From Longimicrobium sp. (lineage in GTDB: Bacteria > Gemmatimonadota > Gemmatimonadetes > Longimicrobiales > Longimicrobiaceae), in contig DASUYB010000014.1 in NCBI GenBank assembly GCA_036377595.1, positions 37,753-101,752 on the forward strand: a DNA stretch of 64,000 nucleotides. Direction: 5' to 3'. Made by a program: the position numbers and the translations under genes. The notes below the pieces were generated by a model. The model worked only from the letters and a program-made list of their open reading frames with translations. It searched no databases and was not told the DNA's origin. Below are positions 7,338 through 15,881 of the stretch, piece by piece. Positions within the stretch are counted from its first letter, which is position 1. Each line of letters starts with the position of its first letter.

Positions 7338-8414
7338 CTACGCTGTCGCCAGGACGGGAAGCGCCTCGCCGCGGAAGATCTCGGGGACGCCGTCGAGCGG
7401 ATCTTCCTCGATTGGCTCGCCGTCGGGGGATTCGAGGACGAAGCCCATGTCGCGGATCATCTCCAGGTCGGCGCGGGCGGCCTGTCCCGGCGTGGTCAGG
7501 TAGTCGCCGATGAAGATGGAGTTGGCGGCGTACAGCCCCATCACCTGCATCGACCGCAGGTGCACCTCGCGCCCGCCGGAGATGCGGATCTCCTGCGACG
7601 GCAGCAGGAAGCGGTAGAGGCAGAGGATGCGCAGGCAGCGCCGCGGGTCGAGCTGGTCCACCCCCGCCAGCGGCGTCCCCACGATGGGGATCAGGAAGTT
7701 GACGGGAACACTGCGCACCTCCAGCTCGCGCAGCGACAACGCCAGGTCGATCACGTCGTCGTCCGTCTCGTTCATCCCCACGATCCCGCCGGAGCAGGTC
7801 TTGAGCCCCACCGCCTTCACCGCCTCGACCGTGGCCACGCGGTCGCCGAAGGTGTGGGTGGAGACGACGCTGGGCGTGTGGCGCTCCGACGTGTTCAGGT
7901 TGTGGTTCACCTGGGTGACGCCCGCCTCCTTCAGCCGCCGCGCCTGGTCCTCGGTCAGCAGCCCCAGGCAGGCGCACACCTTCAGGTCGTGCTTCTCGCG
8001 GACGGCGCGCACCGCGTCCAGCACCTTGGCGAACACCCGCTCGCCCGGCGTTCGCCCGCTGATGACCATGCAGAAGGTGCCCGCCTTCAGCTCCGCCGCG
8101 CGGTCGGCCGCCGCCAGGATCTTCTCGCGCGCCAGCATGGGATACTTCTCGATCTCCGCCGCGCTGATCTTCGACTGCGAGCAGTAGTTGCAGTCCTCGG
8201 GACAGAGGCCGCTCTGCGCGTTGCAGAGGAAGTGCAGCCGCACGCGGTTGCCGTAGAAGCGCCGCCGCACGCGGTACGCCGCGGCCAGCTGCTCCAGCAG
8301 CGCGGTGTCGGGCGCCGCCAGCACCGCGCGCGCCTCGTCGCGGGTGATGAGCTCGCCCGCCAGCGCGCGGTCGGCCAGCGCGTTCCAGTCGGGCAGGGCG
8401 TTCGGATTCGCCAT
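7338..8414 (-). CDS. bioB: Biotin synthase
   Basis: A 358-residue radical SAM enzyme that inserts sulfur into dethiobiotin. The SAM-cluster motif C71-P-E-D-C75-N-Y-C78 is clear, followed by the BioB run SQS and the later motifs NLNTSERH and GGIVGMNET. The ATG at 8414 is chosen because GTGAGG lies just upstream; a GTG three codons earlier is possible. No other biotin genes adjoin it. As a [4Fe-4S]/[2Fe-2S] enzyme it depends on the Fe-S assembly machinery encoded at 22.8-29.0 kb. Confidence 0.95.
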   Translation of the reverse strand: MANPNALPDWNALADRALAGELITRDEARAVLAAPDTALLEQLAAAYRVRRRFYGNRVRLHFLCNAQSGLCPEDCNYCSQSKISAAEIEKYPMLAREKILAAADRAAELKAGTFCMVISGRTPGERVFAKVLDAVRAVREKHDLKVCACLGLLTEDQARRLKEAGVTQVNHNLNTSERHTPSVVSTHTFGDRVATVEAVKAVGLKTCSGGIVGMNETDDDVIDLALSLRELEVRSVPVNFLIPIVGTPLAGVDQLDPRRCLRILCLYRFLLPSQEIRISGGREVHLRSMQVMGLYAANSIFIGDYLTTPGQAARADLEMIRDMGFVLESPDGEPIEEDPLDGVPEIFRGEALPVLATA

Positions 8415-8504
8415 CGTCCTCACGTCGTGGTTCGGGCGGGGGATGATGGGCGGGAAGGTACTCGGTGCGGCGGGAGGGTGCCAGACGCGGGCGTCATGTT
8501 GGGC

Positions 8505-8638
8505 GACGGGCGGCTAAAGCCGCAGCTGGAACATTGGAAAGCCTCGCAAACTGCGCGAGGCTTCAACAACACCCAACCCATCTCGCAGCCCGCGAAGCGG
8601 GCTTCCCAATGTTTTAGCTGCGGGTTTACCCGCCCGTC
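8505..8638. repeat. Long inverted repeat with 33-base arms
   Basis: Arms 8505-8537 (GACGGGCGGCTAAAGCCGCA...) and 8606-8638 are nearly complementary. Between them lies AAGCCTCGCAAACTGCGCGAGG, itself a hairpin, and the same central motif recurs at 41026-41049. Confidence 0.8.
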
Positions 8639-8644
8639 ACGACA

Positions 8645-9400
8645 TCATCCTCCCGCCATCCGCCGCACGAAGAAGACGAGGGTGATGGTGACGCTGATGA
8701 CGATGATCAGCACGCGGACGTGCTTCTGGTCCAGCCGGCGGCCGGCGTGGGCGCCCAGGTAGCCGCCGGCGACGCCGCCCACCAGCATCACCAGCGCCTG
8801 CGGCCACCAGATCTTTCCCGCGCCGACGAACAGTACCACCGCCACGAAGTTCATCGCCGCCGCGAGGATCGTCTTGGTCGCGTTCATCTGCTTCAGGTCC
8901 GTCAGCCCGAACATCGACCACGTGGACAGCATGATGATCCCGATCGCCCCGCCGAAGTAGCCGCCGTACACGGCGACGAGGAACTGCACCGCCACCAGCG
9001 TGCGCGGGCCGATGCGTACCGCGCGCTGGAGCAGCGGCGTCAGCTTCGGCGCGAACGCGAAAGCGAGCGTGGCCGTCAGCAGCAGCCACGGGATCACGCC
9101 GTCGAACAGGCGCTGCGGGGTCAGCAGGAGCAGAAGCGCGCCCGCGATTCCGCCGGCCAGGCTCACCGCCAACAGCGCGCGGAACGACACGCCGGGAAAG
9201 TCGCGGAAATGGCGGCGGAACCCCCAGGCGCTGGCCGCGGCCCCCGGCATCAGCGCGAAGGTGCTCGACGCGTTCGCCACGATGGACGGCACGCCCGTGA
9301 ACACCAGCGCCGGGAAGGTGACGAACGAGCCGCCGCCCGCCACCGCGTTCATTCCCCCCGCCACGAACGCGGCGGCGAGGAGCAGGAGATAGGAAGCCAT
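8645..9400 (-). CDS. TauE/SafE family membrane permease
   Basis: A 251-residue integral membrane protein with about eight hydrophobic helices in two related halves. The N-terminal GGMNAVAGGGSFVTFPAL and the second-half GGYFGGAIGI match the repeated glycine-rich motif of TauE/SafE (DUF81) permeases, which export or import sulfite, sulfoacetate and other small organic anions. The substrate here is unknown. It is separated from bioB by the long inverted repeat and has no obvious metabolic partner nearby. Confidence 0.88.
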   Translation of the reverse strand: MASYLLLLAAAFVAGGMNAVAGGGSFVTFPALVFTGVPSIVANASSTFALMPGAAASAWGFRRHFRDFPGVSFRALLAVSLAGGIAGALLLLLTPQRLFDGVIPWLLLTATLAFAFAPKLTPLLQRAVRIGPRTLVAVQFLVAVYGGYFGGAIGIIMLSTWSMFGLTDLKQMNATKTILAAAMNFVAVVLFVGAGKIWWPQALVMLVGGVAGGYLGAHAGRRLDQKHVRVLIIVISVTITLVFFVRRMAGG

Positions 9401-9424
9401 CTAGCCTGACTTGAGCTTGGTAAA

Positions 9425-9603
9425 GACGTCATCCTGAGGCCCGACCGCACCGTCGCCGCGGTTGCACCGGTGCTCGCAGGCCGAAGGATCTATCGCTGAC
9501 GTGCACGAGCGCTTGCTCTGTACACGCCGCAGCTATAGATCCTTCGGCCTGCACAGTTTAGCGCATGACGCAGGTTCGTCGTGGCCGGCCTCAGGATGAC
9601 GTC
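9425..9603. repeat. Dispersed inverted repeat, CATCCTGAGG family, copy 1
   Basis: Starts GACGTCATCCTGAGG and ends CCTCAGGATGACGTC, with a nested pair GGCCGAAGGATCTAT / ATAGATCCTTCGGCC. A second copy is at 34237-34426. It fills the gap between the permease and the M1 peptidase. Confidence 0.8.
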
Positions 9604-9687
9604 TACTCTGTTCGTTCGCGGAGAGCTACAAGCGCGCGCTGAGTTCTCCGCGCCTCCGCGTCTCCGCGTGAGGCCCGTAGTTATCAA

Positions 9688-12351
9688 TCACGTACCCGCG
9701 CCGGCCGCGCGGCGGATGGCGACGGTGCGCTCCAGCTCGTCGCGCGCCTGCAGCACCTTGCGGCGGATGTCGACGGGCAGCTCCGGATGCTCGGCCAGCA
9801 GCCGGTCCACGATCGCCAGCGCCTCGGCGGAGCGCTGGCCGCGCACGAAGGCGTTGATCCACGACGGCAGGAAGAAGATCCGCCGGTTGTTGCGGATCCA
9901 CTCCAGCCGCTCCAGCGACGGGCGCAGGAAGGGCAGCGTCAGCCGCGTCTGCTCGCCGTCGTGAAACGCGCCCAGGCTGGCCGTCACCCACTCCTCGTTC
10001 AGCGTCGGATCGTCCAGGTACCGCCGGAAGTACTCGGCCTTCACCGCGGAATCCGGCGTCGCCGCGCGGGCCACGTACGCGCGCCGTCCCGCCTCGGGCG
10101 TGGAGTCGCGCCGCACCTCGGCGTCGTAGAGCGCGCGGGCGTCCGGCTCGCCCAGCGCCAGCAGGCGCTGCACGATGCTCCAGCGCGTCGGCTGCCGGAC
10201 CGCCGCGCCGTCGAACTGCCGCGTCCCCGCCAGGTACTCCCGCAGGATGGCCCGCGCCTCGGGCGTGCGCGCGCCGTCCACCAGCGCGTCCAGGCTCTCC
10301 TTGCGCATCCCGTAGCCCAGCGATGCGTCGCCCGCGCGCGCCGCCAGCAGCCGCTCCCACGCGGGGAAGAGCCGCGCCGCGTCCGCGTCCGAGGCGTACC
10401 ACTCCAGCGCCCCCACCCCGCGGTTCAGGATCACGCTGGCGATCTGCTCGTCGCGCTCGCGCGGCAGCTCGCGCAGGGCGATCTCGGCGAAGCGCGCAGG
10501 CGGGAGCCGCGTCTCGCGGACCAGGTCCCACAGCGCGCCCCAGAGCATCGCGCGCAGCAGCCCGTCGCGCACCTCGCCCACGTGCCCGGCGATCCAGGCC
10601 GCGCTGCGCTCGTCGGGGATGAAGAGCCCGTAGCCGTAATCCCCGTCGTTCGCCCACACGTAGTCGGGGAGCGGGAGTCCCGCGACGGCGTCGATCACCG
10701 CGCTGTCGCCCGTGAACGACGCGGGGAGGACGGCGTCGGGGCGGTCGTGGAAGCCGAGCCGGACCTGCACCTTCATCGGCCACGATCCCCCGCCGTCGCC
10801 CGGCAGCCGGCGCACGGGGCGCTGGGTGAGGACGATGCGGCGCAGCCGGCCGCCCTCGGCGTCGACGCGCGTGTCCACCCGCGGCATCCCCGCGCGCAGG
10901 ATGTACTGCTCGCCGAACTGCTTCAGGGGGACGCCGCTCGTCTCCTGGATCGCCCCCAGCAGGTCCTGCCACGTCGCGTTCCCGTACGCGTGGCGGGTCA
11001 GGAACAGCCGCAGCCCCGCGCGGAAGGCGCTGTCTCCGGCGAGAAACGCCAGCTGCTTGATGACCGACGGCGCCTTGTTGTAGACGATCGGCCCGTAATT
11101 GCTCTTGGCCAGGTCGAGGTTCGCCAGCTCCTGCCAGACGGGCGTGGTCCCGCTGGTCGCGTCCGTCCCGTACGCCGCGGGCTTGTTGCGGAGATAGAAG
11201 GTCTTCCACGCCTCGCTCCCGGGGCGCAGCTCGTTCTGGATGCGCGCCGCCATGTAGGTCGCGAACCCCTCCTTCAGCCACAGGTCGTCGAACCAGCGCA
11301 TGGTGACGAGGTCGCCGAACCACTGGTGGCTGACCTCGTGGTAGATGGTGGCGTCGCGCCCCAGCCGCTGCGACAGCGTGGGCGGCTCGCGGAAGATGAA
11401 CGAGTTCTCGTTGTAGAAGATCTCGCCCACGTGCTCCATCCCGCCGAAGGGAAAGGCGGGCGCCAGCATCGCGTCGAGCTTGCTGAAGGGGAAGGGGACG
11501 CCGAACCAGCTCTCCAGCCACCGCGCGGCCTCGCGGTTCGCGCGCACGATGCTGTCCGCGTCCACCTCCGCCCGGCGCGACGCGCGGCCGTAGAGCGTGA
11601 TCGGGCGCTGTCCCGCGGGCGCCGACTCCCACGCGGCGAACGGCCCCGCGGCGAAGGCGGCGAGGTAGGTGGAGATGGGCTCCGTCTGCGCGAAGGTCCA
11701 CGTCACGCCCGCCGCCGCGGTGTCGCGCTGCTCGGCGCGCGCATTAGCCAGGACCGTCCACCCGCGCGGCGCGCTCAATCGCCAGCGGATGCGCGCCTTC
11801 AGGTCCGGCTGGTCGAAGCAGGGGAAGAGGAGATTGGCGTCGGAGGGGACCAGGAGCGTGTAGAGGTACGTCTGCCCGTCGCTGCGGTCGTCGAAGCGGA
11901 TGATGGCCGCGCCGACCGGGGCGATGCGCGCGGTGAAGCGCATCTCCACCACGTTCTCCCCGGCGCGCAGGTGGTGCTCGGGGATGCGGACGTGCCCGTT
12001 GCGCCAGTCGAAGTCGCGCACGGGGTCGCCGTTGGCGCGCACCTCGGCCAGCGTGGGCCCGCGGAAGTCGGCGATCAGGTCGCCCGCGCCCGCCCGCCGC
12101 GTGAGCGCCATCCGCGCGACCCCCTGCGCGGAGTCGCGCTGCGTCAGGTCCAGCCACAGGTCGTAGCGCACCTCGGCCAGCGTGGCGGCGCGCGCGCGGG
12201 CCAGCTCCCGCGAGATGCCGGGCTGCATCAGCGTCTCGGGCCGCGGCGCCCCCGGCCGCGCGCCGGAGCCGCACCCCGCGAGCAGCACGGCGGCGAGTGC
12301 GGCAGAGACCGGTGCGGCGCCGGCGATTCGGACGATGGGGCGATGGATCAT
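9688..12351 (-). CDS. M1 family zinc aminopeptidase lipoprotein
   Basis: An 887-residue member of the M1 (gluzincin) aminopeptidases. The zinc site H338-E339-V-S-H342 with E361 (KEGFATY) has the family's spacing, and the substrate-binding GxMEN motif appears as GGMEH at 303-307, a variation at its last position. The N-terminus MIHRPIVRIAG...LLAGC is a lipoprotein signal with C27 as the modified residue, so the enzyme is probably anchored in the periplasm or at the outer surface. The ATG at 12351 was chosen because it begins this signal. The last 350 residues form the usual helical C-terminal domain. It probably trims peptides taken from the environment. Confidence 0.92.
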   Translation of the reverse strand: MIHRPIVRIAGAAPVSAALAAVLLAGCGSGARPGAPRPETLMQPGISRELARARAATLAEVRYDLWLDLTQRDSAQGVARMALTRRAGAGDLIADFRGPTLAEVRANGDPVRDFDWRNGHVRIPEHHLRAGENVVEMRFTARIAPVGAAIIRFDDRSDGQTYLYTLLVPSDANLLFPCFDQPDLKARIRWRLSAPRGWTVLANARAEQRDTAAAGVTWTFAQTEPISTYLAAFAAGPFAAWESAPAGQRPITLYGRASRRAEVDADSIVRANREAARWLESWFGVPFPFSKLDAMLAPAFPFGGMEHVGEIFYNENSFIFREPPTLSQRLGRDATIYHEVSHQWFGDLVTMRWFDDLWLKEGFATYMAARIQNELRPGSEAWKTFYLRNKPAAYGTDATSGTTPVWQELANLDLAKSNYGPIVYNKAPSVIKQLAFLAGDSAFRAGLRLFLTRHAYGNATWQDLLGAIQETSGVPLKQFGEQYILRAGMPRVDTRVDAEGGRLRRIVLTQRPVRRLPGDGGGSWPMKVQVRLGFHDRPDAVLPASFTGDSAVIDAVAGLPLPDYVWANDGDYGYGLFIPDERSAAWIAGHVGEVRDGLLRAMLWGALWDLVRETRLPPARFAEIALRELPRERDEQIASVILNRGVGALEWYASDADAARLFPAWERLLAARAGDASLGYGMRKESLDALVDGARTPEARAILREYLAGTRQFDGAAVRQPTRWSIVQRLLALGEPDARALYDAEVRRDSTPEAGRRAYVARAATPDSAVKAEYFRRYLDDPTLNEEWVTASLGAFHDGEQTRLTLPFLRPSLERLEWIRNNRRIFFLPSWINAFVRGQRSAEALAIVDRLLAEHPELPVDIRRKVLQARDELERTVAIRRAAGAGT

Positions 12352-12396
12352 GCGTCGTGGGTCAGGTCGGCGGGGCGCTCCGCCGAGCTTGGACGG

Positions 12397-12443
12397 GCGA
12401 TTGAAATCGCGGCAACAATGGCCCGAAGTCCGCCTTCGCGGAC
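12397..12443. repeat. REP-like half element (GTCCGCCTTCGCGGAC family)
   Basis: Two small hairpins: GCGATTGAAATCGC and GTCCGC-CTTC-GCGGAC, separated by GGCAACAATGGCCCGAA. It matches one arm of the doublet at 30580-30784. Confidence 0.8.
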
Positions 12444-12516
12444 TCCGGGACGCGCATCGCGGCGAATGGATGCGCATCCGCGCGGACCGCCGATGCACGG
12501 GGCGAGCCGCGGCCGC

Positions 12517-12960
12517 CTATCCCGTCATCCCCGGGCGGTCGACGAGCGTCATGAACGTGCCCTGCATCGTGGCGACGAGCCGCTCCTCGCCGCCGCGCAG
12601 GGCGAACACGTCGGCGTTGCAGACGGTGATGGTGCGCCCGGCCTTCTTCACCCGCGCGCGGGCCACGAACGCCTCGCCGGCGGCGGGCGCCACCAGGTTC
12701 AGCTTGAACTCGATGGAGACCACGCCCGCGTGCGGCGGCATCAGCGTGTACGCCGCGTAGCCGCACGCGCTGTCCGCCAGCGCGCCCACGATCCCCGCGT
12801 GCATGAAGCCGTGCTGCTGCGTCAGGTCCTCGCGGTGGGGCATGCGCAGGTCCACCTCGCCCGGCGCCACGTGCGCGATCTCCGCGCCGATGGTGCGCAT
12901 GGCCGCCTGCCGCGCGAAGCTCTCGCGCAGCCGCGCCTCGTAGCCGTCGGGCGCCGTCAC
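12517..12960 (-). CDS. PaaI-type hotdog thioesterase
   Basis: A 147-residue hotdog-fold acyl-CoA thioesterase. The PaaI-family pattern is visible as HGFMHAGIVGALADSACGYAAY, in which H-x-G followed by A-D-S marks the active-site helix. The GTG at 12960 (VTAPDGYEARLRESF) is preferred over longer forms, whose extra residues are Pro/Arg-rich and lie in the divergent promoter region; GAGGCGG precedes it. The gene diverges from the methyltransferase. Its acyl substrate is unknown. Confidence 0.85.
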   Translation of the reverse strand: MTAPDGYEARLRESFARQAAMRTIGAEIAHVAPGEVDLRMPHREDLTQQHGFMHAGIVGALADSACGYAAYTLMPPHAGVVSIEFKLNLVAPAAGEAFVARARVKKAGRTITVCNADVFALRGGEERLVATMQGTFMTLVDRPGMTG

Positions 12961-13104
12961 GCGCCGCCTCGGCGGGGGATGTGGATTCGGTGCATCGTCC
13001 GTCAGCAGTTCGGGGAGGGTGGATCTTGCGGGGGCGGCGGCGGAGGCGCAACCTGCGGCGCATCCATCCCACTCGCCGCCCGACGACGAACGACCCGGAG
13101 CCGC

Positions 13105-13863
13105 ATGCCGGCCGACCCCGCGTTCAAGGACCACTTCTCCGGCCACGCCGACGCCTACGCCCGCTTCCGGCCCGACTATCCCCCCGAGCTGTACGCCTGG
13201 CTGGCGGAGATCGCCCCGTCGCGCACCCGCGCGTGGGACTGCGCGACGGGGAACGGACAGGCGGCGATCGCCCTAGCGGAGCACTTCGGCGAGGTGATCG
13301 CCACGGACGCCAGCGAGAAGCAGATCCGCAGCGCCTTCCCGCACCCGCGCGTCGCCTATCGGACGGCGCCGGCGGAGGATTCGGGGATCGAGGCGGGGAG
13401 CGTGGACCTGGTGACGGTCGCGCAGGCGCTGCACTGGTTCGACATCCCCCGCTTCTTCGCGGAGACGGAGCGCGTGCTGCGGCCGGGTGGCGTGCTGGCG
13501 GTGTGGGCGTACGCCGTCTTCCGTACCACGCCGGAGATCGACGCGGTGGTCGACCATCTCTACCGCGACATCGTGGGCCCGTACTGGCCGCCCGACCGCG
13601 CCATGATCGAGCAGGGCTACGCCGGGGTGGAGCTGCCGTTCGAGCCGGTGGACGCGCCGCCGTTCTTCATGCGCAAGGAGTGGACGGCCGACGACGTGGC
13701 GGGGTACCTGGGCACCTGGAGCGCCACCCGCGGCTACATCGCCGCGCACGGCAGCGACCCCATCGCCCTCGTCCGCGACGACCTCCGCCGCGCCTGGGGC
13801 GACGCCCCGCGCGAGGTGAAGTGGCCGCTGGTGCTGATGGTGTCGCGGAAGGCGGGAGGGTAG
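13105..13863 (+). CDS. Class I SAM-dependent methyltransferase
   Basis: A 252-residue Rossmann-fold methyltransferase. Motif I reads WDCATGNGQAA, with the acidic residue that binds the ribose (IATDAS) and the post-motif VTVAQALHWFD following, typical of the Methyltransf_11 group that includes trans-aconitate-like enzymes. The ATG at 13105 follows CCCGGAG at good spacing. It stands alone between a divergent thioesterase and a converging toxin-antitoxin pair. The acceptor cannot be predicted. Confidence 0.88.
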   Translation: MPADPAFKDHFSGHADAYARFRPDYPPELYAWLAEIAPSRTRAWDCATGNGQAAIALAEHFGEVIATDASEKQIRSAFPHPRVAYRTAPAEDSGIEAGSVDLVTVAQALHWFDIPRFFAETERVLRPGGVLAVWAYAVFRTTPEIDAVVDHLYRDIVGPYWPPDRAMIEQGYAGVELPFEPVDAPPFFMRKEWTADDVAGYLGTWSATRGYIAAHGSDPIALVRDDLRRAWGDAPREVKWPLVLMVSRKAGG

Positions 13864-13892
13864 GCAGAGAGAGCGACAGCGACTGCGGCGGA

Positions 13893-14543
13893 TCAGATTC
13901 CGAACGTGCGGAAGGCTGCTACGAAGATTGGCTTCGCCCAGTCAGGCACGTCGGCCACATCGCAGGTTTCCTCGATCTTGCCATCAGACATCGAGAGGAT
14001 TAAGCGCGGCTTGGGGCGGCCCCCGGTCCTGGGATCGCTCTCGGCGCTGTTGTCGAACATGCGAAGCCCCGCAAGGCGCGGGAGCAGCCGGAGCAGGTTC
14101 TCGCGGCTTTTCCGATAACGCTCGCGGATCATTCCCTCGGGAATGTCGTGGCCGCCCGCCTTTACCCTGGCCTTCACGCGCGCGATGTGAAGTTCCGGGC
14201 TGTCGAGGCCGACGTACAGGATCTGAACCGCCATCCCCTCGTCGGCTGCCTGCTCGAGCAACAGCGGGATGGTGTTGCCTCCGAGCGTAGTTTCGAACGC
14301 AAACTCCGTCCGCGACGCGATCGCGTTTTCGAGCAGCCTCTTCCCGAGAAGCCACGCCTCGCTGTTCGCCTGGCTGAGGTCGGTGTCGGGGTTGGTTTCG
14401 AGGATGCGGCGCGCGGCCTCGTCCGGGTTGAAGTAGTTCGTCCCGAGCTTGCGAAACAATGCGCCGGCCACACTGCTCTTGCCGGCACCATTAGTTCCGG
14501 CAACGACGTAGATGGACGGCCGTTCCTCGGCCTCTCTGCTCAT
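13893..14543 (-). CDS. Zeta-toxin-like kinase of a toxin-antitoxin pair
   Basis: A 216-residue P-loop protein. The Walker A GTNGAGKS at 16-23, the following YFNPDE (which places the catalytic or base Asp as in zeta toxins), FAFETTLGG and GLDSPELHIARVKARVKAGGH match the zeta-toxin/UDP-GlcNAc kinase fold. Zeta toxins phosphorylate UDP-N-acetylglucosamine and block wall synthesis. Its ATG at 14543 overlaps the antitoxin stop in ATGA, so the two are translationally coupled. GC content is somewhat lower than that of the neighbours, as is common for mobile modules. Confidence 0.82.
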   Translation of the reverse strand: MSREAEERPSIYVVAGTNGAGKSSVAGALFRKLGTNYFNPDEAARRILETNPDTDLSQANSEAWLLGKRLLENAIASRTEFAFETTLGGNTIPLLLEQAADEGMAVQILYVGLDSPELHIARVKARVKAGGHDIPEGMIRERYRKSRENLLRLLPRLAGLRMFDNSAESDPRTGGRPKPRLILSMSDGKIEETCDVADVPDWAKPIFVAAFRTFGI

Positions 14544-14941
14544 GCGGGCTTCCGTTCGGCCGCCCACACCGCCGCGTCGGCCAGCTCGTCGGGCGACGCC
14601 CTGAACGCGGCACGCATCGCCGCCTTCGCCGCGGGCGTCTGCATCTGTGCAACCATTTCGTCGAACTCGGCGGTGAGAGTGTCCAGGTCCGAGGGGGTTT
14701 GCCCTGTCAGTTCCTCGTATCGATCAACCGACAGAATGACCGCCTGGTTCGCGTTGCGCCGGGTGATGAACACGGTGGCGTTGCGGCCGACGATTTCGAG
14801 TACGCGGCCAAACCCGTTCTGCGCCTCGGTCGACGACATGTAGACGACCCTGGCGGATGGCGGCCTCGACGCATTTCTCCTGCGCGGAGTAGCGGCCGGG
14901 GGCGCCTTTGCCCCGGCTGGATTGTCGTTGCGAGACTTCAT
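14540..14941 (-). CDS. Phd/YefM-family antitoxin
   Basis: A 133-residue protein whose centre (SSTEAQNGFGRVLEIV...VFITRRNANQAVILSVDRYEEL) matches the DNA-binding fold of Phd/YefM antitoxins. A disordered Lys/Arg/Pro-rich extension of about 30 residues precedes it, and an acidic, helical C-terminal tail (about 80-133) should wrap the toxin. It lies upstream of and overlaps the zeta-like toxin. Phd antitoxins are usually paired with Doc or RelE/YoeB-fold toxins, so this partner is uncommon. The start follows GGGACGGGGAACC. Confidence 0.82.
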   Translation of the reverse strand: MKSRNDNPAGAKAPPAATPRRRNASRPPSARVVYMSSTEAQNGFGRVLEIVGRNATVFITRRNANQAVILSVDRYEELTGQTPSDLDTLTAEFDEMVAQMQTPAAKAAMRAAFRASPDELADAAVWAAERKPA

Positions 14942-14982
14942 GGTTCCCCGTCCCTTTGCAGAAAGCCCCGAGCCCCTCGTGT

Positions 14983-15020
14983 GAATTAGCTAAAATGGCT
15001 AATTCGTGTTCCGATGTCAA
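14983..15020 (-). promoter_or_regulatory. Promoter with palindromic operator for the Phd/zeta pair
   Basis: On the minus strand a perfect TTGACA (15020-15015) is followed by an AT-rich block containing the inverted repeat GAATTAGC-N7-GCTAATTC (14983-14990 and 14998-15005). The palindrome covers the expected -10 region, where Phd-type antitoxins usually repress their own operon. Confidence 0.7.
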
Positions 15021-15035
15021 TCCTGGGCAGATGCA

Positions 15036-15070
15036 GAACGGCCCGCCCCGGAAGTCTCCGGAGCGGGCCG
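15036..15070 (-). terminator. Terminator of the sigma factor gene
   Basis: Hairpin arms 15039-15051 and 15058-15070 pair with one mismatch; on the minus strand the stem is followed by TTCT. Confidence 0.65.
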
Positions 15071-15099
15071 CTCGCCAATCTTCTATCCCCGCCGTCCGC

Positions 15100-15795
15100 T
15101 CACACCGGCACGGGCAGGAGCATGCGGAAGGAGTTGCGCGCGCGGTTCAGGCGGCTCTTCACCGTGCCCACGGGAATGCCGATCTGCTCGGCGATCTCCT
15201 CGTAGGTGCGGTCCTCCACCTCGCGCATCACGAACGGGATGCGGTGGTGCTCGTCCATCCGCTCGATGGCCGCGTCGATCGCCTCGCGCAGCTCGCGGCG
15301 GTACGCCTCGCGCTCGGGGTTGTGCCCCGTGGCCGCGAACTCCACCGGCCGGCTCTGCGCGCCGCTGCTGCTCGTCTCCGGGCGCAGCTCGCTGAAGGTG
15401 GTCTCGCGCCGGCGCGAGCGGTTGCGGAACTCGTTCTTCAGCAGGTTGTTCGCGATCGTGTGGATCCACGTGCTGAACTTCCGCGCCGGGTCGTAGCTCT
15501 CGCGCGCCCGGTGGATGCGCAGGAAGGTGTCCTGCGTCAGGTCCTCCACGCGCTCCTCGTCGTTCAGGCGCTTGCGCAGGAAGCCCTGGATGCGCGGCTG
15601 GTACCGCTCCACCAGCAGGCGGAAGCCGTCCCCGTCACCCTGCGTATATCGCTGGAACAGCTGCTCGTCGGTCAGCTCCGCCAGGGCGATGCGATTCCCC
15701 GGCTCCGAGATGCCGCGCAGCACGCCCCTGCCGGCAGGCTGCTGCGCCGCATCGAACTGAGCGGCGGCGCTCTTGAGATCGATGGCCGTCTTCAT
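15100..15795 (-). CDS. ECF-type RNA polymerase sigma factor
   Basis: A 231-residue sigma-70 family factor with region 2 (LFQRYTQGDGDGFRLLVERY...LTQDTFLRIHRARESYDPARKFSTWIHTIANNLLKNEFR) and region 4 (MREVEDRTYEEIAEQIGIPVGTVKSRLNRARNSFR). The linker is longer than in minimal ECF factors. No anti-sigma gene adjoins it. The ATG at 15795 has no ribosome binding site, and a promoter upstream places the transcript start at or next to this ATG, so the messenger is probably leaderless. Its regulon is unknown. Confidence 0.9.
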   Translation of the reverse strand: MKTAIDLKSAAAQFDAAQQPAGRGVLRGISEPGNRIALAELTDEQLFQRYTQGDGDGFRLLVERYQPRIQGFLRKRLNDEERVEDLTQDTFLRIHRARESYDPARKFSTWIHTIANNLLKNEFRNRSRRRETTFSELRPETSSSGAQSRPVEFAATGHNPEREAYRRELREAIDAAIERMDEHHRIPFVMREVEDRTYEEIAEQIGIPVGTVKSRLNRARNSFRMLLPVPV

Positions 15796-15802
15796 GGTCT
15801 TG

Positions 15803-15831
15803 AATATACACCCGCGACCCCCGTTTGTCGA
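15803..15831 (-). promoter_or_regulatory. Promoter of the ECF sigma gene, probably leaderless
   Basis: TCGACA (15831-15826), a 17-base spacer and TATATT (15808-15803). A start 6-8 bases downstream falls on the ATG at 15795. Confidence 0.65.
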
Positions 15832-15881
15832 GGGTCGTTCACTGCTGAACAAGTGTTAGTAAGTGATTAGAAAGGCGGGAT

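Noticed and set aside
9787..13863. Very long plus-strand open frame (over 1300 codons) across the M1 peptidase region
   Set aside because: It is the antisense shadow of the M1 peptidase and thioesterase genes in GC-rich DNA; its translation is Arg/Ala/His-rich without domains. Only its last 252 codons, the methyltransferase, are real.
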